This document shows positions 1 to 5,980 of a stretch of DNA of 11,981 bases, piece by piece. The translations under genes and the position numbers were made by a program. Under the pieces are notes generated by a model, which saw only the letters and a list, made by a program, of their open reading frames with translations, was not told the origin of the DNA and made no database searches. How positions within the stretch are numbered: the first letter of the stretch is position 1; each line of letters begins with the position of its first letter. The DNA comes from an uncultured Streptococcus sp. (GTDB lineage Bacteria; Bacillota; Bacilli; Lactobacillales; Streptococcaceae): NCBI GenBank assembly GCA_900755085.1, contig CAAEFF010000155.1, positions 1-11,981 of the forward strand, in the 5' to 3' direction.

Positions 1-296
1 CATCTAAGATTGCCAAGAAAGTCTTCGTTCATTTGGCGAAAAACGGTGGCGGTGCGCGTGAATACGTCGAAAAAGCCGGATTGGTACAGATTTCAGACCC
101 TGAAGTCTTGATTCCAATCATCCACCAAGTCTTCGCAGACAATGAAGCAGCCGTAGCCGACTTCAAGTCAGGGAAACGGAACGCTGACAAGGCCTTCACA
201 GGTTTCCTTATGAAAGCAACCAAAGGCCAAGCCAACCCACAAGTAGCCCTCAAGTTACTTGCCCAAGAATTGGCGGAGTTGAAAGATAGTGAATAA
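1..296 (+). CDS. gatB: Asp/Glu-tRNA amidotransferase subunit B, C-terminal fragment
   Basis: This is the 3' end of gatB, cut by the left window edge; the reading frame is open from base 3 and ends with TAA at 294-296. GatB is a subunit of GatCAB, the cytoplasmic enzyme that converts Glu-tRNA(Gln) and Asp-tRNA(Asn) to the amidated forms in bacteria lacking the matching synthetases. The visible 97 or so residues are the helical tail (GatB/YqeY-type domain) that contacts tRNA. Recognisable strings are AKNGGGAREYVEK, LIPIIHQVFADN, FKSGKRNADKAFTGFLM and ATKGQANPQV, and all are typical of streptococcal GatB. An in-frame TTG at 33 is internal and is not a start. An intrinsic terminator follows ten bases after the stop, so this gene ends its operon. 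Confidence 0.95.
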   Translation, partial: SKIAKKVFVHLAKNGGGAREYVEKAGLVQISDPEVLIPIIHQVFADNEAAVADFKSGKRNADKAFTGFLMKATKGQANPQVALKLLAQELAELKDSE

Positions 297-305
297 AAGG
301 AATCG

Positions 306-336
306 AACAGACATCGAAAGGTGTCTGTTTCTTCTT
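306..336 (+). terminator. Intrinsic terminator after gatB
   Basis: The ten-base arms 306-315 (AACAGACATC) and 320-329 (GGTGTCTGTT) pair with a single T-G wobble and close on a GAAA tetraloop at 316-319. A T-rich run (TTTCTTCTT) follows. The T-run overlaps the -35 box of the next promoter. Confidence 0.85.
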
Positions 337-363
337 GACAAAGTTTGTGAAAAGGCTTACAAT
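335..363 (+). promoter_or_regulatory. Sigma-A promoter of the butanediol dehydrogenase gene
   Basis: A perfect -35 TTGACA (335-340) is separated by exactly 17 bases from -10 TACAAT (358-363). The inferred transcript start is near 370, giving a leader of about 55 bases. That leader holds a small TTTCC/GGAAA hairpin (376-380 with 387-391) and ends in AAAGGAG at 411-417, eight bases before the ATG. A near-consensus promoter like this would be strong unless repressed, which fits the operator-like palindrome lying across it. Confidence 0.85.
345..362 (+). promoter_or_regulatory. Candidate Rex (NADH-sensing repressor) operator
   Basis: The 18-mer TTGTGAAAAGGCTTACAA fits the Rex consensus TTGTGAA-N4-TTCACAA at 7/7 positions of the left arm and 5/7 of the right arm. 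It fills the spacer and overlaps five bases of the -10 box, the usual place for repression by occlusion. Rex represses NADH-consuming fermentation genes and releases DNA when NADH is high. The downstream gene is a butanediol/acetoin-type dehydrogenase, so function and site agree. The binding itself is inferred. Confidence 0.65.
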
Positions 364-425
364 AGGTTTGTTGAGTTTCCTGAAAAGGAAAATGCAAATC
401 ATGGAAATATAAAGGAGATATTCAT

Positions 426-1469
426 ATGGCTACTATGAAAGCAGCTCGCTGGCATGCAGCAAAAGACGTTCGTATCGAAGAAGTCGAAGTACCTGAAGTA
501 CTTCCGCACCAAGTAAAAGTGGCAGTTAAGTTCACAGGGATCTGTGGAACAGACTTGCATGAATATTTGGATGGTCCGATCTTCATTCCAACTGAAGAAC
601 ATGTCTATTCTGGTCAAAAAGCACCGGTTACTTTGGGACATGAATTTTCAGGTCAAATTGTCGAAGTCGGAAGTGATGTGACTCGAGTGAAAGTTGGCGA
701 TCGGGTAACGATTGAACCAATTTTGGCAAAACATAACTTGATCGGTGATTACAACCTTGATCCAAACTTGAACTTTGTTGGGCTCGCTGCTGATGGTGGT
801 TTTGCGAAGTATTGTGTGCTTAATGGTGATCTTGTGCATGTGATTCCAGATAGCTTGAGCTATGAGCAAGCAGCTCTTACAGAACCGGCAGCTGTTGCGG
901 TCTACGCTGTTCGTCAATCTGCTATCAAGGCTGGAGATACAGCAGTTGTCTTTGGTTTGGGGCCAATTGGTCTCTTGATCGTGGAAGCTCTTCGTGCAGC
1001 GGGTGCTTCAAAAATTTATGCGGTTGAGCTGTCTCCTGAACGCCAAGCTAAAGCAGAAGAGCTGGGTGCCATTGTGGTTCATCCTCAAGAAGGTGAATCA
1101 GTGGTCGATGCTATCCATCGTTTGACAGGTGGTGGCGCCGATGTGTCTTATGAAGTTACAGGTGTTCCGGTTGTTTTAGGCCAAGCCCTAGCAGCTGTTC
1201 ATAAAGCTGGGGAATGTATGGTTGTATCTATTTGGGAACGCGAAGCAAGCATCAATCCAAATGAATTCGCCATCCAAGAAAAATCTCTGAAAGGGATCAT
1301 TGCTTACCGTCATATTTTCCCTAAAGTATTAGAGTTGATGGAACAAGGATATTTCTCTGCTGAAAAATTGGTTACCAAGAAAATCAAGTTGGAAAATATC
1401 GTCCAAGATGGCTTTATTGAATTGACACAAGATAAGTCTCAAATCAAGATCTTGGTTCAACCTGAATAA
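426..1469 (+). CDS. Zinc-type (R,R)/meso-2,3-butanediol dehydrogenase
   Basis: This 347-residue cytoplasmic medium-chain dehydrogenase (alcohol dehydrogenase GroES-like N-domain, then Rossmann C-domain) probably interconverts acetoin and 2,3-butanediol with NAD(H). Likely catalytic zinc ligands are Cys40 (in FTGICGTDLHEYLDGP), His72-Glu73 (TLGHEFSG) and Glu153 (LTEPAAVAVY). The coenzyme loop is GLGPIG at 177-182. The structural-zinc lobe common in this family has no cysteines here: residues about 97-116 read IEPILAKHNL then IGDYNLDPNL, and the whole protein has only three cysteines (40, 130 and one near 264). The ATG at 426 is chosen for its AAAGGAG at eight-base spacing; an ATG three codons later is possible. 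It forms its own unit between two terminators, with a Rex-like operator in its promoter. Exact substrate and stereospecificity are inferred from family resemblance. Confidence 0.85.
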   Translation: MATMKAARWHAAKDVRIEEVEVPEVLPHQVKVAVKFTGICGTDLHEYLDGPIFIPTEEHVYSGQKAPVTLGHEFSGQIVEVGSDVTRVKVGDRVTIEPILAKHNLIGDYNLDPNLNFVGLAADGGFAKYCVLNGDLVHVIPDSLSYEQAALTEPAAVAVYAVRQSAIKAGDTAVVFGLGPIGLLIVEALRAAGASKIYAVELSPERQAKAEELGAIVVHPQEGESVVDAIHRLTGGGADVSYEVTGVPVVLGQALAAVHKAGECMVVSIWEREASINPNEFAIQEKSLKGIIAYRHIFPKVLELMEQGYFSAEKLVTKKIKLENIVQDGFIELTQDKSQIKILVQPE

Positions 1470-1495
1470 GCGAATAAATTTATATAAAATAAAGC

Positions 1496-1524
1496 AAGGC
1501 TGAAACGTTTCGTTTCGGCCTTTT
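1496..1524 (+). terminator. Intrinsic terminator after the butanediol dehydrogenase gene
   Basis: The eleven-base arms 1496-1506 (AAGGCTGAAAC) and 1512-1522 (GTTTCGGCCTT) pair with one T-G wobble around a five-base loop. The sequence ends in TTTT (1521-1524). Confidence 0.85.
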
Positions 1525-1525
1525 A

Positions 1526-1534
1526 TGATACAAT
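1526..1534 (+). promoter_or_regulatory. Extended -10 promoter for the DMT transporter gene
   Basis: TG (1526-1527), one base, then TACAAT (1529-1534) is an extended -10 element. No good -35 box is present at 16-18 bases upstream, because that stretch is the descending arm of the terminator. It starts two bases after the terminator T-run. The inferred start is near 1541. Confidence 0.55.
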
Positions 1535-1564
1535 AAAAGTAAGGAATAGATTTGGGAGGGGACT

Positions 1565-2476
1565 ATGTCAAAAACCATGAAAGGGACGCTCATGACCTTG
1601 ATTGCAGGGATTGCTTGGGGCTTATCAGGAGCTTGTGGCCAGTACCTAATGGCTCATGGATTTACAGCAATTGGTTTGACAACGATTCGCTTAGTGTTTT
1701 CAGGGGCTGTACTATTTCTTCTTGCTTATCTGGCGGACCGGGAAAAAGTAAAGGCCTTTCTAACAGACCGCTCGTCATACATCCCCTTACTTTTATTTGC
1801 ATTTTTGGGTTTGTTAATGACCCAATTGACTTATTTAGAAGCGATTGATGCAACAAATTCAGGCACGGCAACTGTTTTACAATATCTCTGTCCCATTGGA
1901 GTTCTGGCCTACTCATGTATCAAAGATCGGGTAGCTCCGACGGTATCTGAAATCATTTCAATGGTTTTAGCCATTGCAGGTACCTTTCTCATTGCGACTC
2001 ATGGTCAACTCAATCAATTGGCAATCACTCCTAAGGGGCTAGCTTGGGGACTGGTTTCTGCCTTTGCCTATGCCCTCTACATCATTCTACCCATTCAATT
2101 GATTCAAAAATGGGGGAGTATGTTGGTGATTGGTGTCGGAATGCTCATTCCAGGACTTCTGATGATTCCCTTCACAGGAAGAAGACTCTTCCATGGACAA
2201 TATAGCATGGATAATCTAATGGGCTTAGTTGGCTTGGTTGTGATTGGGACCATATTTGCCTATACGGTCTTTTTGAAAGGGACTAGCTTAGTTGGCCCAG
2301 TCAAAGGCAGCCTTCTTGCTTCGATTGAGCCTATTTCAGCTGTATTCTTTGCTTTTGCTATTATGAATGAACATTTCTTTGCCATTGATTTTATCGGAAT
2401 GGCCATGATCCTCCTTGCGGTCCTCTTGATTTCCCTTAAGGATCTCATGATTCAAAAAGAAAAAGGAATCTTGTAA
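1565..2476 (+). CDS. EamA/DMT-family membrane transporter
   Basis: This 303-residue integral membrane protein of the drug/metabolite transporter superfamily has about ten hydrophobic segments, arranged as two EamA repeats (roughly residues 7-146 and 155-292). Repeat 1 carries the typical GIAWGLSGACGQYL opening and the YLEAIDATNSGTATVLQYLCP segment. Repeat 2 carries GLAWGLVSAFAYALY and ends with GPVKGSLLASIEPISAVFFA. Members with this layout export amino acids or other small metabolites; the substrate here cannot be told from sequence. The start at 1565 has a GGAGG ribosome site (1555-1559) at a short five-base spacing; ATG 1577 is a possible alternative. It is a single-gene unit closed by a terminator at 2502-2532. 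Nothing ties it functionally to its neighbours. Confidence 0.85.
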   Translation: MSKTMKGTLMTLIAGIAWGLSGACGQYLMAHGFTAIGLTTIRLVFSGAVLFLLAYLADREKVKAFLTDRSSYIPLLLFAFLGLLMTQLTYLEAIDATNSGTATVLQYLCPIGVLAYSCIKDRVAPTVSEIISMVLAIAGTFLIATHGQLNQLAITPKGLAWGLVSAFAYALYIILPIQLIQKWGSMLVIGVGMLIPGLLMIPFTGRRLFHGQYSMDNLMGLVGLVVIGTIFAYTVFLKGTSLVGPVKGSLLASIEPISAVFFAFAIMNEHFFAIDFIGMAMILLAVLLISLKDLMIQKEKGIL

Positions 2477-2501
2477 AACCAAGATCAATTATTTTTCAGT
2501 T

Positions 2502-2532
2502 AAAAGGTTGAGACGAAGGTCTTGGCCTTTTT
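2502..2532 (+). terminator. Intrinsic terminator after the DMT transporter gene
   Basis: The thirteen-base arms 2502-2514 (AAAAGGTTGAGAC) and 2519-2531 (GTCTTGGCCTTTT) pair with three consecutive G-T wobbles around a GAAG loop. The descending arm ends in a run of five T (2528-2532). Confidence 0.8.
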
Positions 2533-2573
2533 GTGATCCTCACCTTCTGAGAGAGAGTTATCACTATATAGCG

Positions 2574-2602
2574 TATACATAGCTAGAAAAACATGTTAGA
2601 AT
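2574..2602 (+). promoter_or_regulatory. Promoter of the lipoprotein gene
   Basis: The extended -10 is TG (2594-2595), one base, TAGAAT (2597-2602). Seventeen bases before the hexamer, TATACA (2574-2579) matches 4/6 of the -35 consensus. An imperfect dyad (CTAT...ATAG, 2564-2582) covers the -35 box. The inferred start is near 2609. Confidence 0.6.
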
Positions 2603-2631
2603 AGAAAAAAACTTATTTTAAGGAGATGAGA

Positions 2632-3720
2632 ATGAAAAAGATTTTTAAATGGACCCTATTTGCTGTGGCGACTTTGACTTTAGCGGCTTGTGGGACTGGT
2701 GCCCAAAAGACCAATTCGCAGCAAGTAAAGACAGAAAAAGCAGCAAAAAGCTCCTCATCTGACGGTCAAGTCGAGGTGAGTTTAAAAGGAGGACAATACA
2801 TTAAACCACCTGTTCTCAATGACTCAGAAGACGGCACTTATTTAGCCCTTCAATTGGAATTTAAGAATGTTGCCAAAGAATCTATTAATGTGTCAGATTC
2901 AGATATCACCATTTACGATGCGGATAATAACAAGGTCAAATTGCAGTCAGGAATTTATGACCAAACGGAAGTCTTCCAATTGCTAAAGAGCGATCAGTTG
3001 GCCCAGAGTAAAAAATTAACCGGCTATATCGTCTTTCCAGTCGAAAAAGGCAAAAAATACGAAGTGCAATATGAACGAAAAACCTATAGCTCTGATAAAA
3101 AATCCAAGCCTCTAAAATTTGCGGTGGATTCTTCTCAGTATGAGGACAAGGTGGAAGCTTCTACTCTTCTAGCTGATGGATACATCAATCAAGTTTACTT
3201 CAGTGGCCAACGAAAGGTCAAAAAGGATGATGCTTTTGTTTTGGGAACTGATTTGAAAAAGGAAGCCAGTGATTTCCGTGCGAAATTTGCGGCTGATTTT
3301 ACCCGTCAATTGCACGATTACCAATTTCCAGAAGAAGAAGTGACCCAGTTTATTGATGCTTATGAAAAGGAAAATGCGAAGCGTGCTAAATTAACCTATA
3401 AGGTGAAACAATATCTCCCGGACAAGGTGGTTATTAGCCTGAATCCTGAGACAGTCAGCATGGAAAAGACGATTTTAAAACACATGCAGACCTTCTATCA
3501 AGAACATCGTAAAGACTACCCAGGGATCATCGAGGCGAACCAGGCTCAAAACAAAGCCTATAGAGAGGAAATGATGGCTTCTCTTGCAGATCGTCCCTTG
3601 ACGACGCCGGATCGATACGACTACCAGTTGACCTTTGTAAAGAAAGATGGCAAATGGGAAGTAGAAAAAGTTTATAATAGTGATAGCTTTATGGAAAAAT
3701 TTGAGGGAAATCTTTCTTAA
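2632..3720 (+). CDS. Cell-surface lipoprotein, DUF5105-like, function unknown
   Basis: This is a predicted lipoprotein of 362 residues. The signal peptide has a short KK-rich start and a hydrophobic core, and ends in the lipobox LAAC with the lipidated Cys at position 20. A Ser/Lys/Gln-rich linker follows (to about residue 45). Next is a beta-rich domain resembling DUF4352/immunoglobulin-like lipoprotein modules (about 47-150, with TYLALQLEFKNV and ISVSD-like strand patterns). The C-terminal half, charged and mostly helical, resembles DUF5105 (about 185-355) and ends in FVKKDGKWEVEKVYNSDSF. I know no biochemical role. ATG 2632 is preferred over ATG 2626, because AAGGAG at 2620-2625 directly abuts 2626 but lies six bases from 2632. 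It is a single-gene unit with its own promoter and a strong terminator. Confidence 0.75.
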   Translation: MKKIFKWTLFAVATLTLAACGTGAQKTNSQQVKTEKAAKSSSSDGQVEVSLKGGQYIKPPVLNDSEDGTYLALQLEFKNVAKESINVSDSDITIYDADNNKVKLQSGIYDQTEVFQLLKSDQLAQSKKLTGYIVFPVEKGKKYEVQYERKTYSSDKKSKPLKFAVDSSQYEDKVEASTLLADGYINQVYFSGQRKVKKDDAFVLGTDLKKEASDFRAKFAADFTRQLHDYQFPEEEVTQFIDAYEKENAKRAKLTYKVKQYLPDKVVISLNPETVSMEKTILKHMQTFYQEHRKDYPGIIEANQAQNKAYREEMMASLADRPLTTPDRYDYQLTFVKKDGKWEVEKVYNSDSFMEKFEGNLS

Positions 3721-3731
3721 TGCGGAAGTTG

Positions 3732-3765
3732 GCACTCCTAGGACATGAATCTAGGAGTGCTTTTT
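3732..3765 (+). terminator. Intrinsic terminator after the lipoprotein gene
   Basis: The perfect ten-base arms GCACTCCTAG (3732-3741) and CTAGGAGTGC (3751-3760) enclose a nine-base loop and are followed by five T (3761-3765). It separates the left units from the methionine cluster. Confidence 0.92.
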
Positions 3766-3768
3766 ATG

Positions 3769-3785
3769 TATAGTTTAAAACTATA
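3769..3785 (+). promoter_or_regulatory. MET-box (MtaR/MetR binding site)
   Basis: TATAGTTTAAAACTATA is a perfect dyad of two eight-base arms around a central A. It is identical in pattern to the MET-box described for the streptococcal LysR-type regulator MtaR/MetR, which controls methionine uptake and synthesis genes. It also contains the LysR core T-N11-A. Its centre (3777) is 54 bases before the -10 hexamer, or about -65 from the inferred start, the normal activator position for a LysR protein. This is the main evidence that the downstream cluster belongs to the methionine regulon. Confidence 0.9.
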
Positions 3786-3807
3786 TCAAAACCCAAGAAA
3801 CAGGAAT

Positions 3808-3836
3808 TAGACGGAAACACCTATTAGTGATAAAAT
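3808..3836 (+). promoter_or_regulatory. Promoter P1 of the methionine cluster
   Basis: TAGACG (3808-3813; 4/6 of the -35 consensus), a 17-base spacer, and TAAAAT (3831-3836) preceded by TG at 3828-3829 form an extended -10 promoter with a weak -35. That is typical of activator-dependent promoters. The inferred start is near 3843, leaving only about 24 bases of leader. The string TGATAAAATAA recurs exactly at the second promoter (5069-5079). Confidence 0.7.
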
Positions 3837-3866
3837 AATTTTAAGTTTGAAAGGAGATGAAGGCTT

Positions 3867-5012
3867 GTGTCTTTTTCTTATGAAGAGTTAGCAGAGATTC
3901 GCCACTATATCCACCAACACCCAGAATTGTCAGGTCAAGAATACCAGACAACCGCCTTTCTAAAGGAGCGTTTAGAAGAGTTGGGGATTCGTATTTTAGA
4001 GAGTGGATTAAAAACTGGTCTGATTGCAGAAATTGGGTCCGGCCAACCGGTGGTGGCACTTCGAGCAGATATCGATGCCCTTCCAATTTTGGAACAAACG
4101 AATCTGCCCTACCAAAGTCAACATCCAGGAGTCATGCATGCCTGTGGCCATGATTTTCATCAAACCAGTCTTCTGGGAGCAGCAGCTCTTCTGAAGGAAA
4201 AAGAAGACCAGCTTGAAGGAACTGTACGCTTGATCTTTCAACCAGCAGAAGAAATATCAGAAGGTGCTTCTGACGTTCTAGCAACAGGACTGTTGGAGGA
4301 TGTTCAAGGAATTATTGGTTTTCATAATATTCCCCAGCTAAAAGCAGGTCAACTTGCCTTAAATGCTGGAGCTATGATGGCAGGGGTCGAGAAATTCAAG
4401 GTTTCTGTGACAGGGGTTAGTAGTCATGCTGCAAGACCAGATTTGGGAGTTGACACTGTGACGGCCGTCACTACCATGGTTCAGAACTTACAATTATTAA
4501 TTTCACGGACCGTTTCTCCCTTTGAAACAGCTGTTTTGTCCATTACGCACCTGGATGTGGGCTCAACTTGGAATGTACTTCCTAAATCAGGTTATTTTGA
4601 AGGAACCATTCGTTCTTTTAATCCGAGTGTGCAAAGAGACTTGAAGGCACATTTTATTTCCATCATTCGACACATTGCAGAAAGTCTGGAAGTAGATGTA
4701 GCTTTTGAGTGGGGGGTGACCCCGCCTGTTACCTTTAATGATGAGGAATTGACGCAGGTAGTTTGGGAAGCTTCACAAGGTTTGGCTGAAGTGATCCCAG
4801 CGAATCCTTCTACAGCTGGAGAAGACTTCGCCTTTTACCAAGAGCGAATTCCTGGAGTCTTTGCCTTTATCGGTTCCAATGGAGAGCCAGATGCGCCAGA
4901 CCTCCATCATGATCACATGACCATCGATGATGCAGCCTTTGAGGTATCGGTTCCCTATTATGTTGAAAATGCGCAAGCTTTATTGCGGTATTTTAAAGCC
5001 AAAGAAGTGTGA
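3867..5012 (+). CDS. M20 family amidohydrolase (N-acyl amino acid / hippurate hydrolase type)
   Basis: This 381-residue cytoplasmic metallohydrolase belongs to the M20D/amidohydrolase group, which removes acyl groups from N-acylated amino acids. Motifs in order are VALRADIDALPI (63-74), MHACGHDFHQTSLLG with probable metal ligands Cys93 and His95, FQPAEE with Glu128-Glu129, GFHN with His153, the lid-domain SSHAARPDLGVDTVTA, STAGEDFAFYQ, and a C-terminal LHHDHM histidine. Length and motif order are full for the family, so it should be active. The start is GTG at 3867, with AAGGAG (3851-3856) at ten-base spacing. The MET-box promoter sits directly upstream, which suggests the substrate is an N-acylated methionine, cysteine or related sulfur compound. 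That specificity is inferred from context only. No convincing terminator follows, so transcription may continue into the next gene. Confidence 0.88.
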   Translation: MSFSYEELAEIRHYIHQHPELSGQEYQTTAFLKERLEELGIRILESGLKTGLIAEIGSGQPVVALRADIDALPILEQTNLPYQSQHPGVMHACGHDFHQTSLLGAAALLKEKEDQLEGTVRLIFQPAEEISEGASDVLATGLLEDVQGIIGFHNIPQLKAGQLALNAGAMMAGVEKFKVSVTGVSSHAARPDLGVDTVTAVTTMVQNLQLLISRTVSPFETAVLSITHLDVGSTWNVLPKSGYFEGTIRSFNPSVQRDLKAHFISIIRHIAESLEVDVAFEWGVTPPVTFNDEELTQVVWEASQGLAEVIPANPSTAGEDFAFYQERIPGVFAFIGSNGEPDAPDLHHDHMTIDDAAFEVSVPYYVENAQALLRYFKAKEV

Positions 5013-5027
5013 TAAAGAAAAACTATC
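5011..5027 (+). promoter_or_regulatory. Degenerate second MET-box
   Basis: GATAAAGAAAAACTATC matches the perfect MET-box at 3769-3785 at 11 of 17 positions. The right half is nearly complete (AAACTAT), and the outer ATA...TAT and T-N11-A spacing are kept. It overlaps the last two bases of the preceding stop codon. Its centre (5019) lies 53 bases before the -10 hexamer of the next promoter, against 54 at P1. The equal geometry is the reason to take a weak match seriously. Confidence 0.5.
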
Positions 5028-5048
5028 ACCTTCATAAAAAATATATAT

Positions 5049-5077
5049 TAGGCAAGTGAATGCTTTTCTGATAAAAT
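5049..5077 (+). promoter_or_regulatory. Promoter P2, upstream of the binding-protein genes
   Basis: TAGGCA (5049-5054; 4/6 of -35) and, 17 bases on, TAAAAT (5072-5077), preceded by TG at 5069-5070, form an extended -10 promoter almost identical in design to P1. The inferred start is near 5084. It would give extra transcripts of the two lipoprotein genes and the rest of the transporter operon. Confidence 0.62.
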
Positions 5078-5132
5078 AAAAAAATACTTTTAAAATGGCG
5101 TTTTATGTGCCTGAAACCAAAAAGGAGATCCT

Positions 5133-5960
5133 ATGAATCTAAAAAAAGTGATTAAGTATTCTGCTTTAGGATTAGTTGCAGTTCTTGCAACCAGTGCTTT
5201 AGTAGCATGTTCATCTGGCAAATCAGCCAGCGGCAAGAAAACCATCGAAGTTGGGACGGTTGGAACAACCAAACCCTTCTCTTACGAAGAAAAAGACGGG
5301 AAGCTAACCGGTTATGAAATCGAAGTGTTGCGTGAAGTCTTCAAAGGTTCAGACAAATATGAAGTAAACTTTAACAAAACCGAATGGTCTTCAGTATTTG
5401 CTGGATTAGACAGCGACCGCTTCCAAATCGGTGCCAACAACATCAGCTACTCAAAAGAGCGGGAAGAAAAATATCTCTATCCAAATCCATATGCTCGCAA
5501 TCCATTAGTATTGGTCGTGCCAAAAGATTCATCGATTAAGTCTTTGGATGATCTAGGTGGCAAGAAAACAGAAGTCGTTCAAGGAACTTCGACAGCTAAG
5601 CAACTAGAAGACTACAATAAAAAACATGCAGACAATCCGACAGAATTGAAGTATACGGATGGAACCATTCAAACCATCATGGCAAATCTTGCTGACGGTC
5701 GTACCGACTATAAGATCTTTGAACGGATCTCAGTGGAAGCGATTATCCGTGACCAAGGATTGAAAAACTTGAAAGTGATTGAACTTCCAAGCGATCAACA
5801 ACCATACGTTTACCCAATCATCGCAAAAGGAGATAAAGACCTTCAAAAATTTGTCAACAAACGCATCAAGGAACTCTATGACAATGGAACCCTTGAAAAA
5901 TTGTCTAAGAAATACTTCGGTGGGACTTACCTACCAGACGCTAAAGATATTAAAGAATAA
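5133..5960 (+). CDS. Amino-acid ABC transporter substrate-binding lipoprotein (SBP family 3)
   Basis: This is a membrane-anchored extracellular solute-binding protein of 275 residues. The signal peptide ends in the lipobox LVAC with Cys26. The family-3 fold begins at about residue 37 and carries PFSYEEKDGKLTGYEIEV (48-65), WSSVFAGLDSDRFQIGANN, SYSKEREEKY (105-114) and a hinge region VVQGTSTAKQLEDY (148-161). The closest functional group is the cystine/polar amino acid binders (TcyA/AtmA type). AAAGGAG at 5121-5127 supports the ATG at 5133. It is followed 20 bases later by metQ. No family-3 permease or ATPase lies in this window, so it is an orphan binding protein that must work with a transporter elsewhere or with MetNP. 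An equivalent gene precedes metQ in other streptococci (SP_0148 in pneumococcus, from memory). Its ligand is not certain. Confidence 0.88.
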   Translation: MNLKKVIKYSALGLVAVLATSALVACSSGKSASGKKTIEVGTVGTTKPFSYEEKDGKLTGYEIEVLREVFKGSDKYEVNFNKTEWSSVFAGLDSDRFQIGANNISYSKEREEKYLYPNPYARNPLVLVVPKDSSIKSLDDLGGKKTEVVQGTSTAKQLEDYNKKHADNPTELKYTDGTIQTIMANLADGRTDYKIFERISVEAIIRDQGLKNLKVIELPSDQQPYVYPIIAKGDKDLQKFVNKRIKELYDNGTLEKLSKKYFGGTYLPDAKDIKE

Positions 5961-5980
5961 CATTTAAAGGAGAAATTAAA

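Noticed and set aside
1502..1511. TGAAACGTTT-like palindrome resembling a catabolite (cre) site
   Set aside because: The CG is one base out of register with the cre consensus, and the symmetry is explained by the terminator stem and loop.
1552..1848. Forward ORF overlapping the start of the DMT transporter in another frame
   Set aside because: It is a shadow frame: its translation is Cys/Arg/Ser-rich without family features, while the overlapping frame encodes a clear EamA protein.
2490..2504. CodY-like sequence (ATTTTTCAG...) downstream of the DMT gene
   Set aside because: Only about 10 of 15 positions match in an AT-rich stretch, and it lies before a terminator rather than at a promoter.
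2626..2631. ATG at 2626 as the lipoprotein start
   Set aside because: AAGGAG ends at 2625, leaving no spacing; ATG 2632 has six bases and gives a standard MKK signal peptide.
3857..3883. Eight-codon ORF starting ATG just before the GTG of the amidohydrolase
   Set aside because: Its ATG abuts the AAGGAG site with no spacing, so initiation is unlikely; the GTG at 3867 has proper spacing.
5009..5029. GTGATA...TATCAC inverted repeat as a terminator after the first M20 gene
   Set aside because: Six AT-rich base pairs with a nine-base loop and no T-run cannot terminate; it is better read as part of the degenerate MET-box.
5095..5136. 13-codon ORF (MAFYVPETKKEIL) whose TGA overlaps the ATG of the family-3 binding protein gene
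   Set aside because: It has no ribosome site and would start only about 11 bases after the inferred transcript start. It has no run of Met or Cys codons, so it does not look like an attenuator leader; it runs through the real ribosome site.
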